A DNA stretch of 64,000 nt from an uncultured Dehalococcoidia bacterium (GTDB lineage: Bacteria > Chloroflexota > Dehalococcoidia > Lucifugimonadales > JAAXIE01): assembly GCA_951813255.1 (NCBI GenBank), contig OX638353.1, positions 2,725,501 through 2,789,500 of the forward strand, written 5' to 3'. Below, piece by piece: positions 7,515 through 16,609 of the stretch. Position 1 is the first letter of the stretch; each line of letters starts with the position of its first letter. The notes under the pieces are model-generated. The model made no database searches, was not told where the DNA came from, and worked only from the letters and a program-made list of their open reading frames with translations. The translations under genes and the position numbers were made by a program.

Positions 7515-9776
7515 CTACCCGCCCTTCTCGCGCATCGCCCGCAGCACCTTCTCCGCCGTGATGGGGAGGTCGGTGATGCGCACACCTACAGCGTCTTCGA
7601 CGGCGTTGGCGATCGCCGGGGCGACGCCTCCGATGGGAGCTTCGCCGATGCCCTTGCCTTGGTAGGGGATGGGGCCGGAGGGTCCCTCGCTCACATGGAT
7701 GGTCACCAATTCAGGCAAATCGTTCTCGGTAGGCAGCTTGTAGTCGCCCAAGCTGAGGGTGGAGACCCTGCCGTCCTGCGTCTGCATCTCCTCGATGAGG
7801 GCTTGTCCGAAGCCCTGCATGAAAGCCCCATCAATCTGGCCCTGGTGCGCCAGCGGGTTGAGGACGGTGCCCACATCGTGGGCGGTGACGAACTTGGTCA
7901 CCTTGATTTCGCCCGTCTCGGTATCCACCTCCACATCTGCCACTTGGGCGCAGAAAGAGGTGACGTCGGATTCCACAGTGCGATGATGCACCTGGCCCGT
8001 CAGGGGTTCGCCCGTTTCGGCTATGGCATGGGCCGCCACTTCCTGTAAGCTGAGGGCTCCCTCGTTACTGCCCTGCCGCGACAGCATGCCATTCCGCAGC
8101 GTAACTTGATCGGCTGGCCACTGGCGCATCCCGCTCGCCATCTCAACAAGCTTGTCCCTGAGGGCTTGGGCAGCCCGGTAGGTTGCCCCGCCCGATGTGT
8201 TGGTCGTACGGGTGCCTCCCACTCCAGTGTCGAACTCCAGTTGGTCCGTATCGAGGATGTCCAAGCGGACCTCCTCTACCGGCACGGTCAGCTCTTCGGA
8301 AATAATCTGCTGAAGGATGGTCTGCGCGCCTGTTCCTGTGTCCCACACGGGGGTATGGAGGGTGACGCGCCCTTCTGCATCAAGGGTGAGGGTCGCAGTG
8401 GTCTCTCCCGGCCCGGAACGTCGCTCGGCAAAGGAGAAACCACGGCCAACGGCCTTGCTACCCTCGCTACTGGTAGGCAATGGCTTGCCCCAGGAGCCAG
8501 CGTCAGCGGCTGCCACCAACGTCTCCTCTCCGCGTACCTCTGAGTAGCCGTCGCCCACCAGCGAGGTGTCCCCTTCCTGCACCACATTCTGCAGGCGGAA
8601 CTCGTAGGGGTCACGCCCCATCTCCCGGGCGATCATGTCGATGTGAGACTCCACAGCGAAGACAGCCTGCACCTCGCCCGGCGCCCTCATGTGACCGCAG
8701 GGGATGGCGTTGGTATAGACCATGTGCATCTCTACCTTGCCATTGGGAATGCGGTAGCTGGCAGCGGCGCGACGTGCCCCCGGCAGCAACACGCGAGGAC
8801 TGAAGGACCCGTAGGCCCCGCTGTTGAACACCATGTAGACATGACTGGCCACCATGGTGCCATCGTTCTTGACTCCCGTCTTCACGGTGATCACCGACGG
8901 ATGCCTCGGGTTCCCAGCCATAAGCTCTTCAAGGTAGCTCATCACCATCTTCACCGGGCGTCCCGAAGCCTTGGCTAGGTGATAGCACAGGGGCACATCC
9001 ATGAAGTCGCCCTTGCCTCCAAAGTCCCCTCCGATGTTGGAGGGCACTATCACAATGTCGGACTCGGGAATGCCCACCCCGGATGCCAACTGCTCTCGCA
9101 GCAGGTAGGGCGACTTGTTGCTGGCCCATACCTGCACCCGGCCCGACTGGTCGATGTCCACCAGGCAGGCGTGGGGCTCCAGGTAGCCTTGATGCACCAA
9201 CTGGGTCGTGAAGGTATGCTCGAAAATCTGGTCCGACTCGGCGAAACCCTGTTCGATGTCACCCATGCTGCGTGCCTCGAAACAGTAGTCGTTGGTCGGT
9301 CCGTCGAGTTGGTTCATTAGCCCCCTGTAGGTGGCAACGTCCGGGTGCAGCATGGGTGCCCCAGGTTTCAGGGCCTCCACTGGATCGAAGATAGCTGGTA
9401 GTTCGTCGTATTCCACCTCAATGGCCAGCAGCGCCTCCTCGGCCACCTCCAAGCTCTCTGCTGCAACCGCTGCCACCTTTTCGCCGATGAACAGCACCCG
9501 CTCTTGCGCCAGAACTGGCATATCCCTCAGAAACCGCCCCACACGGGTCGTGGGTACATCATCTCCGGTCAACACAGCGTGTACGCCGGGGACGCGTTTG
9601 GCGCGGGACGTGTCGATCGAGACGATGCGGGCATGAGGCAACGGGCTGCGCAGCGTCTTTCCCCATAACATGCCGGGACGGGTCATATCCACTCCGTACA
9701 CGGTGTGCCCGGTAACCTTTTCCGGCCCCTCGCCATGAACAAAGGAGCGTCCGACTGAGGAGAAAGTGGTAGCCAC
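7515..9776 (-). CDS. molybdenum hydroxylase large subunit (xanthine dehydrogenase/CoxL family)
   Basis: The 753-residue chain binds the molybdopterin cytosine dinucleotide cofactor. It opens with GRSFVHGEGPEKVTGHTVYGVDM. The middle carries VPSNIGGDFGGKGD, GHMRAPGEVQAVFAVESHID and GVGGTRTTNTSGG, and the C-terminus VTAHDVGTVLNPLAHQGQIDGAFMQGFGQAL and KGIGEAP. The CODH active-site loop AYxCSFR is absent, so it is not a form I CO dehydrogenase; the substrate is unknown. The GTG start at 9776 has AGGAGG six bases upstream; longer in-frame starts have no such site. It is divergent from the other two subunit genes. Confidence 0.9.
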   Translation of the reverse strand: MATTFSSVGRSFVHGEGPEKVTGHTVYGVDMTRPGMLWGKTLRSPLPHARIVSIDTSRAKRVPGVHAVLTGDDVPTTRVGRFLRDMPVLAQERVLFIGEKVAAVAAESLEVAEEALLAIEVEYDELPAIFDPVEALKPGAPMLHPDVATYRGLMNQLDGPTNDYCFEARSMGDIEQGFAESDQIFEHTFTTQLVHQGYLEPHACLVDIDQSGRVQVWASNKSPYLLREQLASGVGIPESDIVIVPSNIGGDFGGKGDFMDVPLCYHLAKASGRPVKMVMSYLEELMAGNPRHPSVITVKTGVKNDGTMVASHVYMVFNSGAYGSFSPRVLLPGARRAAASYRIPNGKVEMHMVYTNAIPCGHMRAPGEVQAVFAVESHIDMIAREMGRDPYEFRLQNVVQEGDTSLVGDGYSEVRGEETLVAAADAGSWGKPLPTSSEGSKAVGRGFSFAERRSGPGETTATLTLDAEGRVTLHTPVWDTGTGAQTILQQIISEELTVPVEEVRLDILDTDQLEFDTGVGGTRTTNTSGGATYRAAQALRDKLVEMASGMRQWPADQVTLRNGMLSRQGSNEGALSLQEVAAHAIAETGEPLTGQVHHRTVESDVTSFCAQVADVEVDTETGEIKVTKFVTAHDVGTVLNPLAHQGQIDGAFMQGFGQALIEEMQTQDGRVSTLSLGDYKLPTENDLPELVTIHVSEGPSGPIPYQGKGIGEAPIGGVAPAIANAVEDAVGVRITDLPITAEKVLRAMREKGG

Positions 9777-9898
9777 AGCTTGCCTCCTGATGCCAGTAAT
9801 TGGCTTGTCAGTGAATGGGCAGTAGTATACCATGGCCGAACATTCAGGCAGGCTTCTCCGTAGCTGAGAGGCCAATCCCGACAGGGGTAAACACATCT

Positions 9899-10378
9899 AT
9901 GAACACAACGGTCCGGTTGACGGTGAACGGGGTGGAGCGCGAGGCGGAGACACCCGTTCAGCGCACCTTGGTAGACTTCCTGCGATACGACTTGGGCCTC
10001 ACCGGCACCAAGGAAGCGTGTAGCGTCGGCGTATGCGGCGCATGCACCATACTCATCGATGGCAAGATGATGGCCTCGTGCATCATGCTCGCCGTGGCAG
10101 CTCAGGACGCCAACATCACCACCATCGAGGGGCTGGCCCAGGACGACCGCCTTCATCCCGTGCAGCAGGCCTTCATCGATTACGGCGGCTTCCAGTGCGG
10201 CATCTGTACCCCCGGTCAGATCATGGCTGCGAAAGCATTGCTGGATGAGAACACATCCCCCAGCCAAGCGGAAATCAAAGACTGGATGATGGGCAACCTC
10301 TGTCGCTGCACCGGCTACTACAAGATTCTGGAATCGGTGGAGAAGGCAGCCGAGGCCATGCAGGCGGAACGCTCATGA
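9899..10378 (+). CDS. molybdenum hydroxylase (2Fe-2S) small subunit
   Basis: This is a 159-residue two-cluster ferredoxin subunit. The plant-type cluster ligands are in CSVGVCGACTILIDG and the following Cys (MMASC). The second cluster uses CGICTPGQ and CRCTGYY near residue 135. It carries electrons from the molybdenum centre to the FAD subunit. The start MNTTVRLTVNGVERE matches the usual first strand; the open frame continues upstream to 9815, but that part has no family likeness. It overlaps the FAD subunit by an ATGA. Confidence 0.92.
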   Translation: MNTTVRLTVNGVEREAETPVQRTLVDFLRYDLGLTGTKEACSVGVCGACTILIDGKMMASCIMLAVAAQDANITTIEGLAQDDRLHPVQQAFIDYGGFQCGICTPGQIMAAKALLDENTSPSQAEIKDWMMGNLCRCTGYYKILESVEKAAEAMQAERS

Positions 10379-11238
10379 TGGAGTTCGAGTACCACCAACC
10401 CGCCTCTTTGGAGTCAGCCCTCGCGCTTCTGGACCAGCACGGTGATGACGCCCGCTTGATATCCGGAGGCACTGCGCTCATTCAATTCATGAAACAGCGT
10501 CTGGCCCAGCCTGCCCACTTGGTGAGTTTGGCCAAAATTCCCGGCCTCGATTACATACGTGAAGAGGACGGACAGATACGCATCGGCGCCCTCACCACCA
10601 TGCGTGCCGTGGAGACCTCGCCCTTGGTGCGGGAACGCGCCTCCCTTGTTGCTGATACCTTCAGTCGCGTCGCCACCGTGCGCATTCGTAACATGGCTAC
10701 CATCGGTGGTGGCCTTGCTCATGCCGACCCCAATCAAGACCCCCCGCCCACCCTGATTGCTTTGGGATCCTCAGTCGTGCTGCGCTCGTCCTCAGGCGAG
10801 CGGAGCCTACCGTTGTCCGACTTCTTCGTGGACTACTACGAGACCACCTTGCAAGCTGGCGAAGTCGTTACCGAGCTGCGCATTCCTATACCTCCGGCCA
10901 ATACGCGCGGAGCCTTCATCAAGTTCCTGCCACGCACTGCCGACGACTACGCCACCGTCTCGGTGGCTGCGGTGCTGGAGATGGGCGAAGCGGGACTATG
11001 CCGAGCGGCCCATGTGGTGCTGGGATCCGCGGGCACTACGCCCGTGGTGGCCACAACCACGCAAGATGCCCTGAATAACAAGATTCTCATGGATGGGATC
11101 GTGGCCAACGCCGCCGAGGGCGTGGCAGATTTGGTTTCCCCCTTGGACGACTTCCGCGGCTCTGCCGAATACAAGCGGGACATGGCCGTGGTATTCACCA
11201 AGCGTGCTGTACAACAGGCTTGGCAGGGAGGCCGCTAG
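10375..11238 (+). CDS. molybdenum hydroxylase FAD-binding medium subunit
   Basis: This 287-residue protein is of CoxM/XdhB type. The FAD-binding segments are DDARLISGGTALIQFMKQ (residues about 22-40) and NMATIGGGLAHADP (about 105-118). Those match the AGGQSL and TIGGxxAHxDPxxD motifs of the family. The C-terminal half is the CO dehydrogenase flavoprotein C-domain. The ATGA overlap with the small subunit shows translational coupling. It passes electrons from the iron-sulfur clusters to an acceptor not shown here. Confidence 0.92.
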   Translation: MMEFEYHQPASLESALALLDQHGDDARLISGGTALIQFMKQRLAQPAHLVSLAKIPGLDYIREEDGQIRIGALTTMRAVETSPLVRERASLVADTFSRVATVRIRNMATIGGGLAHADPNQDPPPTLIALGSSVVLRSSSGERSLPLSDFFVDYYETTLQAGEVVTELRIPIPPANTRGAFIKFLPRTADDYATVSVAAVLEMGEAGLCRAAHVVLGSAGTTPVVATTTQDALNNKILMDGIVANAAEGVADLVSPLDDFRGSAEYKRDMAVVFTKRAVQQAWQGGR

Positions 11239-11242
11239 TTCG

Positions 11243-11695
11243 TTGAACTTCGAACACACTAGCTCCGTTCCCGTACCTCGCCCTCAACTATGGGACCTGC
11301 TGTTGGACGTGGAGCGGGTGGCCAAGTGCTTCCCCGGTGCTCAGGAAGTGACCCCTAATGGCGATGGCTCCTACAGCGGTGCCCTGCGTGTCCGTGTCGG
11401 CCCCGTCAGTCTCGGCATGAGCGGCAACCTCACCATACTGGAAGCAGACCGGAACGCCTGGCAGGCCCTGCTCCAAGTGGAAGGGTCAGACCGTCGTGTA
11501 GGTGGTTCGGTCCGTGGTCGCCTCACCATGCGCCTCAACGATCTTTCTGACAGCGAAACGGAGCTCTCCCTCTCTTCCGACCTCACCTTCATGGGCAAGC
11601 TTGGCGAGATGGGTCAACCCCTCATACGCAAAAAAGCTGAGACCACAGTCGCGGAGTTCACGCGCAACCTGGTGGCCGAAGCCTCCCGGGGCTAA
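11243..11695 (+). CDS. CoxG/SRPBCC-family protein
   Basis: This is a protein of about 150 residues with the SRPBCC (START-like) pattern. It opens EHTSSVPVPRPQLWDLLLD, then VAKCFPGAQEV, and ends in a long helix (LIRKKAETTVAEFTRNLV). The match to CoxG, a protein that helps anchor or mature CO-dehydrogenase-like enzymes at the membrane, is clear. The TTG at 11243 is five bases after the preceding stop, with GGGAGG upstream. It has no hydrophobic C-terminal tail, unlike longer CoxG proteins. Confidence 0.83.
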   Translation: MNFEHTSSVPVPRPQLWDLLLDVERVAKCFPGAQEVTPNGDGSYSGALRVRVGPVSLGMSGNLTILEADRNAWQALLQVEGSDRRVGGSVRGRLTMRLNDLSDSETELSLSSDLTFMGKLGEMGQPLIRKKAETTVAEFTRNLVAEASRG

Positions 11696-11696
11696 C

Positions 11697-12689
11697 TTAG
11701 GGTACCGGCCAGGGACCCTCTGCCGGAGGCATCCCTTCGGTGGCTGTACCGGGCGCATTAGATGCATCCCCTTCCCTGTTGCCTGCTATCGCAAACTGGG
11801 GCTCGCGTTCCTCATCGGCGGCTAGGGCGGTCTCCATAGCGTGAATGGCAACCTCTATCTGCTTGTCATCGGGTTGCCGGGTGGTCAGCCGTTGCAGCGT
11901 CAGTCCTAGGAAAGTGACGGCCTTGGTGGCTGGGTTGCTGGCGTGGGCACCACAGAACCGGATGATTTCGTAGCTGAACGCTGCGATCACTGGTATCAGC
12001 ACTATCCGCGACGCGATGCGCCACTCTAGGTCGGGCCTCCCCAGGAAAGCGAAGGCGAGGATCGCCACCACCATCACAGTCAGTAGGAACGCAGTGCCAC
12101 ACCGGGGATGGGCCGTGGGGAAACGTCGTACATGCTCCACATCCAATGGTAGCCCCGCTTCATGGGTATGCACCGCCATGTGCTCCGCTCCATGGTAGGC
12201 GAATACTCGCCGCACATCGGACATCATGCCAATGATGCTGATGTAGGCAACGAGTATCACCAGCCTGATGATGCCTTCGATGGAGTTGCTTAGAATGTCG
12301 GAGGTGATGGCGTGATCAAATGCCCTGACGGCGAACAGGGGCAGAATGAAAAAGAGGCCAATGCCAAAGACCATGGAGATGACAACTGTGCCCGCCAGCA
12401 CCCACTTCGGCATCTCCTCGCCATCGTCCAATTGGTCGGCCGTAGCCATGACTGCCGACCGGTTGAGGCACTTGATCCCCAGGAAGAGGGTCTCGATGAG
12501 AACGAGGATCCCCCTGATGAAAGGGATGCGACGCCAAGCACCGGTGAACAGGGGATTAAGGGGTTCGCAGAGGGTGTCGACATCACCGTCGGCGCGCCTT
12601 ACAGCAAGGCTGTAGTGGCGGCGGCCCCGAATCATGACGCCTTCTATAACGGCTTGACCCCCATAGAAGAAACGGGGCTCGGATGACAA
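11697..12689 (-). CDS. DUF1385/YqhQ-like membrane protein
   Basis: The 330-residue protein has the family opening FFYGGQAVIEGVMIRGRRHYSLAVR and then WRRIPFIRGILVLIETLFLGIKCL. Several membrane segments (about residues 95-165 and 225-285) follow. The motif FAYHGAEHMAVHTHEAG carries potential metal-binding His and Glu residues. The function of the family is not established. The start TTG at 12689 has AGGGGG six bases upstream; the longer frame (12767) runs through a stem-loop and has no family likeness. It is last in the run rplU-rpmA-rpmE on this strand. Confidence 0.8.
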   Translation of the reverse strand: MSSEPRFFYGGQAVIEGVMIRGRRHYSLAVRRADGDVDTLCEPLNPLFTGAWRRIPFIRGILVLIETLFLGIKCLNRSAVMATADQLDDGEEMPKWVLAGTVVISMVFGIGLFFILPLFAVRAFDHAITSDILSNSIEGIIRLVILVAYISIIGMMSDVRRVFAYHGAEHMAVHTHEAGLPLDVEHVRRFPTAHPRCGTAFLLTVMVVAILAFAFLGRPDLEWRIASRIVLIPVIAAFSYEIIRFCGAHASNPATKAVTFLGLTLQRLTTRQPDDKQIEVAIHAMETALAADEEREPQFAIAGNREGDASNAPGTATEGMPPAEGPWPVP

Positions 12690-12740
12690 ATGGGACCCCC
12701 TTGCTACGCCTACACTGGGGCTAACGGTGAAACTGTAGCC

Positions 12741-12760
12741 GGCGCTCCGGGAGGAGCGCC
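12741..12760 (-). other. stem-loop between rpmE and the YqhQ-like gene
   Basis: There is a perfect 8-bp inverted repeat, GGCGCTCC with GGAGCGCC, around a four-base loop. It lies just after the rpmE stop. No U-run follows on the minus strand, so it is not a standard intrinsic terminator; it may stabilise the rpmE 3' end. Confidence 0.45.
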
Positions 12761-12776
12761 ACCACAAAAATGCTTG

Positions 12777-12992
12777 CTAGGAGGCCGATCTGTCCAAGTT
12801 GAAGCGCCGCCTCAGCCTCTCGATGCGGCCCTCGGTATCCACGATCCTCTGCTCGCCCGTGTAGAAGGGGTGGCATTTGCTGCACACCTCAACCCTGAGG
12901 CTGGACTTGGTGGCTCCGGCGGTGAACGTGTTGCCACACGAGCAGGTGATTAGCGCCGTGGTGAAGTATTCGGGATGAATTTCCTTTTTCAT
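12777..12992 (-). CDS. rpmE: 50S ribosomal protein bL31
   Basis: This is a 71-residue protein with the typical opening [23 protein letters not shown]. It has the zinc-type Cys set (CSC at 17-19 and [10 protein letters not shown] at about 37), so it is the zinc-binding form. It is part of the large ribosomal subunit at the subunit interface. It follows rpmA on the same strand. Confidence 0.97.
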   Translation of the reverse strand: MKKEIHPEYFTTALITCSCGNTFTAGATKSSLRVEVCSKCHPFYTGEQRIVDTEGRIERLRRRFNLDRSAS

Positions 12993-13019
12993 CGGTTGTC
13001 CTCGATTATTCGCCCTGTC

Positions 13020-13286
13020 CTATTCGCTGACACCTTCGGGAAGGACGCTGGCCTTGCGCTTGCCCTTGGCAGCCCACTGGAACTTGACCCGGCCCTCAGC
13101 AAGAGCGAAGAGCGTGAAGTCTCGCCCCAAGCCTACGTTGTGTCCGGGATGGATACGGGTGCCACGCTGTCGGACAATGATGTTGCCCGGCTTTACCTGC
13201 TGCCCGTCAAACAGCTTGACGCCCAGACGCTTGGAGTTGCTGTCGCGACCGTTGCGGGAGCTTCCGCCTGCCTTTTTGTGGGCCAT
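13020..13286 (-). CDS. rpmA: 50S ribosomal protein bL27
   Basis: This 88-residue protein starts [20 protein letters not shown], the conserved N-terminal tail that reaches the peptidyl transferase centre, followed by [15 protein letters not shown]. There is no Firmicutes-type cleaved leader before the AHKK. Its ATG overlaps the stop of rplU in the sequence TAATG, so the two are translationally coupled. Confidence 0.98.
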   Translation of the reverse strand: MAHKKAGGSSRNGRDSNSKRLGVKLFDGQQVKPGNIIVRQRGTRIHPGHNVGLGRDFTLFALAEGRVKFQWAAKGKRKASVLPEGVSE

Positions 13287-13789
13287 TAGGGTGCTCCTTC
13301 CTCGTCAGGGCCATCGCCGTCAGACTCGACATCGTCTTCGGCTTCCGTATCGTCGAGTTCGTCGACGGCCTCTTCTTCGTCTTCTTCCAACTCAGGTTCT
13401 TCCACTAATTCGTCGGAGTCATCATCCAGGACGGCAACTGCCGTCTGCTCCCAGTCCTCGGCAGGTTCCTCGCCTTCCAACAGCAACTCGCGGATGGCCA
13501 AGCGGGTGTAGGACTGGCGATGTCCCCTCTTGATCCTGTAGCGGACCTTACGCTTGTATTTGAAGACGATAATCTTGTTATCGCGGGTCTGAGCTTGCAC
13601 TTCGGCTACAACCCTAGCCCCCTCTACCAGAGGACGGCCTATCTCAAGGTTGCCGTCCCGAGATATGGCCAAGACCTCGCCCATCTCTATGAGGGCACCC
13701 GCGTCCACGGGCAGCTTTTCCACGTCGATAACATCCCGTGGGCGGACACGGTATTGCTTGCCGCCTGTACGAAAAATGGCGTAATCCAT
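13286..13789 (-). CDS. rplU: 50S ribosomal protein bL21 with long acidic C-terminal tail
   Basis: This 167-residue protein begins [20 protein letters not shown], with the ribosomal L21 core ending near residue 101 ([13 protein letters not shown]). Ordinary bL21 proteins have about 100-105 residues. Here about 65 more follow, almost entirely Asp and Glu. The ATG at 13789 has GAGGT six bases upstream; the longer open frame has no signal. The tail would be strongly charged and probably disordered. It is first of the rplU-rpmA-rpmE group. Confidence 0.95.
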   Translation of the reverse strand: MDYAIFRTGGKQYRVRPRDVIDVEKLPVDAGALIEMGEVLAISRDGNLEIGRPLVEGARVVAEVQAQTRDNKIIVFKYKRKVRYRIKRGHRQSYTRLAIRELLLEGEEPAEDWEQTAVAVLDDDSDELVEEPELEEDEEEAVDELDDTEAEDDVESDGDGPDEEGAP

Positions 13790-13864
13790 CAAAAACCTCG
13801 ACCGTCGATTGTATCTGCGGGTCCATTGCAGTGTCAAGCTGAAGTAGGAGACGTGACGCTAGGA

Positions 13865-15079
13865 TCAGAGCGCTACGCCAGTGGCTTCCGCTACGATGTG
13901 GATGTCCTTGTCGCCACGGCCACTGAGGCAGACGACGATGATCTTGTCGGAGTCAAGCTGAGGCGCCAGCTTGGAGGCGTAGTACACAGCGTGGCAGGGC
14001 TCCAAAGCAGGGATAATACCTTCGGTGCTGCAGAGCAAATCAAAACCCTGGAGCGCCTCGCGATCGTTGACGCTTACGTAGGTCGCACGGCCCGTCTCTT
14101 TCAGCCATGCGTGCTCAGGGCCAACCCCAGGGTAATCGAGTCCGGGCGCTAGACTCTGCGCCTCCGAGACTTGGCCATCATCGTCCTGCATCAGGTAGGA
14201 CATGGAACCGTGGAGCACACCGGGGCGTCCGAAGTTAAGTGGAGCGGCGTGGTTTTCCCCCACACCTTGCCCCGTACCGCCAGCCTCCACGCCAATGAGG
14301 TCCACTGTTTCATCGCCCAGAAAGGGGTGAAACGCGCCGATGGCGTTGCTCCCACCACCCACGCAGGCTACTACGTAGTCCGGCAGTCGTCCCTCCGCAT
14401 GCATCAACTGCTCCCGGGCTTCGTTGCCGATGACGGACTGGAAGTCGCGCACCATACGCGGGTATGGATGTGGACCCACGGCACTGCCTAATAAGTAGTG
14501 GGTGGTTTCCACGTTGGTCACCCAGTCACGGATTGCCTCGTTGATGGCATCCTTCAGTGTCCGGCTGCCCGACTCCACCGCCCGCACCTCGGCACCTAGG
14601 AGCCTCATGCGATACACATTGAGCGACTGGCGCCGGATATCCTCGGAGCCCATGTACACGATGCATTCGAGACCTAACAGGGCGCACACTGTGGCGGCTG
14701 CGACGCCATGCTGTCCTGCCCCCGTCTCAGCCACGATGCGGTTCTTGCCCATGTGCTTGGCCAGGATCGCCTGGCCCACTGCATTGTTGATCTTGTGGGC
14801 GCCTGTGTGAGCGAGGTCCTCCCTCTTGAGGTATATCTTAGCCCCTCCAGACCGTTCGGTGAGGTTCGATGCGAAGTAGAGGGCAGTGGGACGTCCCACG
14901 TAGGTTCGCAGAAGGTGTGTAAGCTGGCCTTGAAACTCATCATCTTCTCGCGCAGAGCGATAGGCTTGGTCCAGTTGCTCCAAGGCTGGCATAAGGGTTT
15001 CGGGGACGAAGCGGCCACCGAAGGAGCCGAAGCGCCCGTTAGAGTCGGGCAGTGATGCGGTCGCCGATGAATTGGTCAT
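13865..15079 (-). CDS. trpB: tryptophan synthase beta chain
   Basis: This 404-residue PLP enzyme joins indole and serine to give tryptophan. [17 protein letters not shown] opens the fold, the PLP lysine is in [13 protein letters not shown] (about residue 96), and [15 protein letters not shown] binds the PLP phosphate. The C-terminus reads [11 protein letters not shown]. It looks like the TrpB1 type that pairs with TrpA. It overlaps trpF by four bases (ATGA). No trpA follows; the next gene downstream is rplU. Confidence 0.96.
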   Translation of the reverse strand: MTNSSATASLPDSNGRFGSFGGRFVPETLMPALEQLDQAYRSAREDDEFQGQLTHLLRTYVGRPTALYFASNLTERSGGAKIYLKREDLAHTGAHKINNAVGQAILAKHMGKNRIVAETGAGQHGVAAATVCALLGLECIVYMGSEDIRRQSLNVYRMRLLGAEVRAVESGSRTLKDAINEAIRDWVTNVETTHYLLGSAVGPHPYPRMVRDFQSVIGNEAREQLMHAEGRLPDYVVACVGGGSNAIGAFHPFLGDETVDLIGVEAGGTGQGVGENHAAPLNFGRPGVLHGSMSYLMQDDDGQVSEAQSLAPGLDYPGVGPEHAWLKETGRATYVSVNDREALQGFDLLCSTEGIIPALEPCHAVYYASKLAPQLDSDKIIVVCLSGRGDKDIHIVAEATGVAL

Positions 15080-15759
15080 AGTCCGACCATTCTATCACCC
15101 TGCGCTGATCCGGCGGCCGAGCGCGCCGCAGCTATGAAAGCCCTGACTTTATCGGGGTCTTTGTCCCCTTGGGTCTCCACTCCGCTCGAGACATCCACAC
15201 CCCAAGGCTGAGCCGCGGTCACGGCGGCGGCTACATTATCTGGGTCCAGACCTCCTGCCAGCAGGAAACGGTAGCCCCGGTCCGAGAACTCACGCGCAAT
15301 TTGCCAGTTGAAGGACTGGCCCGTACCCCCCTGGAGCCCCTCAACACGACGGTCCAGTGTCACCCAGTGTCCCTGTTCCGACAGGCTCTCTATCTGCTCC
15401 GTGAGTAGTCCCACGGCGTGCTCCACGTCCCACGAGGGCAGGATATGCAACACCTTGATAACGGGTACCGCCATCTGACTGCAATACTCCAAGGACTCAT
15501 GGCCGCAGAGTTGCACCATGTCAAGTTCACACTCACTTACGACCCGGTTGACCTCTTCGAGAGGTTGGTCGGCAAAAAGTCCGACTGTAGGTGGAGACTT
15601 TTCCAACTCTCGCAGGGCTGCCACCACTGCCTGCGCAGCGGAGATTTCCCTCTTGCGACGGCGTCCCGGCACGAATACCATGCCCACCAAGTCGGCCCCC
15701 GACTCTACTGCCGCCAAGGCGTCGGAGGGCTGGAGGATGCCGCAAATCTTGACCAGCAT
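15076..15759 (-). CDS. trpF: phosphoribosylanthranilate isomerase
   Basis: This 227-residue TIM barrel opens [29 protein letters not shown]; the first Cys and the Asp in SGADLVG are the family's active-site features. [11 protein letters not shown] and [16 protein letters not shown] follow. It turns phosphoribosylanthranilate into the carboxyphenylaminodeoxyribulose phosphate used by TrpC. It lies between trpC (11 bases away) and trpB (overlapping). Confidence 0.94.
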   Translation of the reverse strand: MLVKICGILQPSDALAAVESGADLVGMVFVPGRRRKREISAAQAVVAALRELEKSPPTVGLFADQPLEEVNRVVSECELDMVQLCGHESLEYCSQMAVPVIKVLHILPSWDVEHAVGLLTEQIESLSEQGHWVTLDRRVEGLQGGTGQSFNWQIAREFSDRGYRFLLAGGLDPDNVAAAVTAAQPWGVDVSSGVETQGDKDPDKVRAFIAAARSAAGSAQGDRMVGL

Positions 15760-15770
15760 GGGATCGGCTC

Positions 15771-16589
15771 TTACCGGGGCTCTGTGGTCAGAGGCTGACG
15801 GGACTCGGCAGATGTGCTCAGCAGATGTTGCACAGCCGCCCTCACATCATCTTGCGTAACCAGCGCCTCGCCGACCAGGGCGGCGTGAACCCCAATAGCT
15901 CCAAGCTGTGCGAGGTGATGGGGTCCGCTGATGCCGCTTTCGCTGACAATGGTCTTCCCTGTGGGGATCTGTGGGGCTAGGCGGCCCGTGACTGCCAGAT
16001 CAGTATTGAAGGTGTGTAGGTCGCGGTTGTTGATTCCAATTATCTGAGCGCCCACGGAGGTTGCGGTTTCCAGTTCCTGCTCGTTGTGCACCTCCACCAA
16101 GCAGTCCAGTGATAGCTCTGTGCCCAAGGCATACAGTTCAGCGAGCTGTTCACGCTCCAGCATAGCCACGATGAGCAATATGGCATCGGCCCCGGCAGCT
16201 CGCGACTGATAGACTTGGTACGGGTCGAAAACGAAGTCCTTCCGCAGCAGGGGAGTAGTCTGGCCCAAAGCGCCCTTGACCTCCGTTAGGTGAGCCACCT
16301 CGCCTTGGAAATGGGAATCGGTCAGCACAGAAATGGCCGATGCCCCTGCGCTCGCATATGTGGTAGCCAGTTCCACCGGGTTGAAATCGGCCCGCAGCAA
16401 CCCTCGAGACGGCGAAGCCTTCTTTACCTCGGCGATAAGGCTGACGCCCTCGCCCGATAGCGCCTTAGCGAACCCGCTGGGGACTGGCGCGGTGCTGCAC
16501 CACTGGCGCAGTGTGGTCAGGGGGATGGACGCCTTCTGCTGATCAAGCTCCACCCTCTTGGCGGCCACTATCGTATCCAAAATGGTCAA
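15771..16589 (-). CDS. trpC: indole-3-glycerol phosphate synthase
   Basis: This 272-residue TIM barrel has LIAEVKKASPSRG (catalytic Lys), ISVLTDSHFQGE and LLRKDFVFDPYQVYQSRAAGADAILLI. Near the C-terminus are IIGINNRDLHTFNTDL and VSESGISGPHHL. The length and motifs are those of a stand-alone TrpC, not a TrpCF fusion. It sits directly after trpD. Confidence 0.96.
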   Translation of the reverse strand: MTILDTIVAAKRVELDQQKASIPLTTLRQWCSTAPVPSGFAKALSGEGVSLIAEVKKASPSRGLLRADFNPVELATTYASAGASAISVLTDSHFQGEVAHLTEVKGALGQTTPLLRKDFVFDPYQVYQSRAAGADAILLIVAMLEREQLAELYALGTELSLDCLVEVHNEQELETATSVGAQIIGINNRDLHTFNTDLAVTGRLAPQIPTGKTIVSESGISGPHHLAQLGAIGVHAALVGEALVTQDDVRAAVQHLLSTSAESRQPLTTEPR

Positions 16590-16609
16590 GCGATTGCTCC
16601 CTGTTAGGG

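Noticed and set aside
9805-9831. Promoter between the molybdenum hydroxylase genes (TTGTCA with TATACC)
   Set aside because: The spacer is only 15 bases, so it was not annotated.
7515-11238. Form I CO dehydrogenase
   Set aside because: The large subunit lacks the AYxCSFR loop; its segment reads MRAPGEVQ, as in other hydroxylases.
12741-12760. Intrinsic terminator of rpmE
   Set aside because: The stem is good but no U-run follows on either strand, so it is listed only as a stem-loop.
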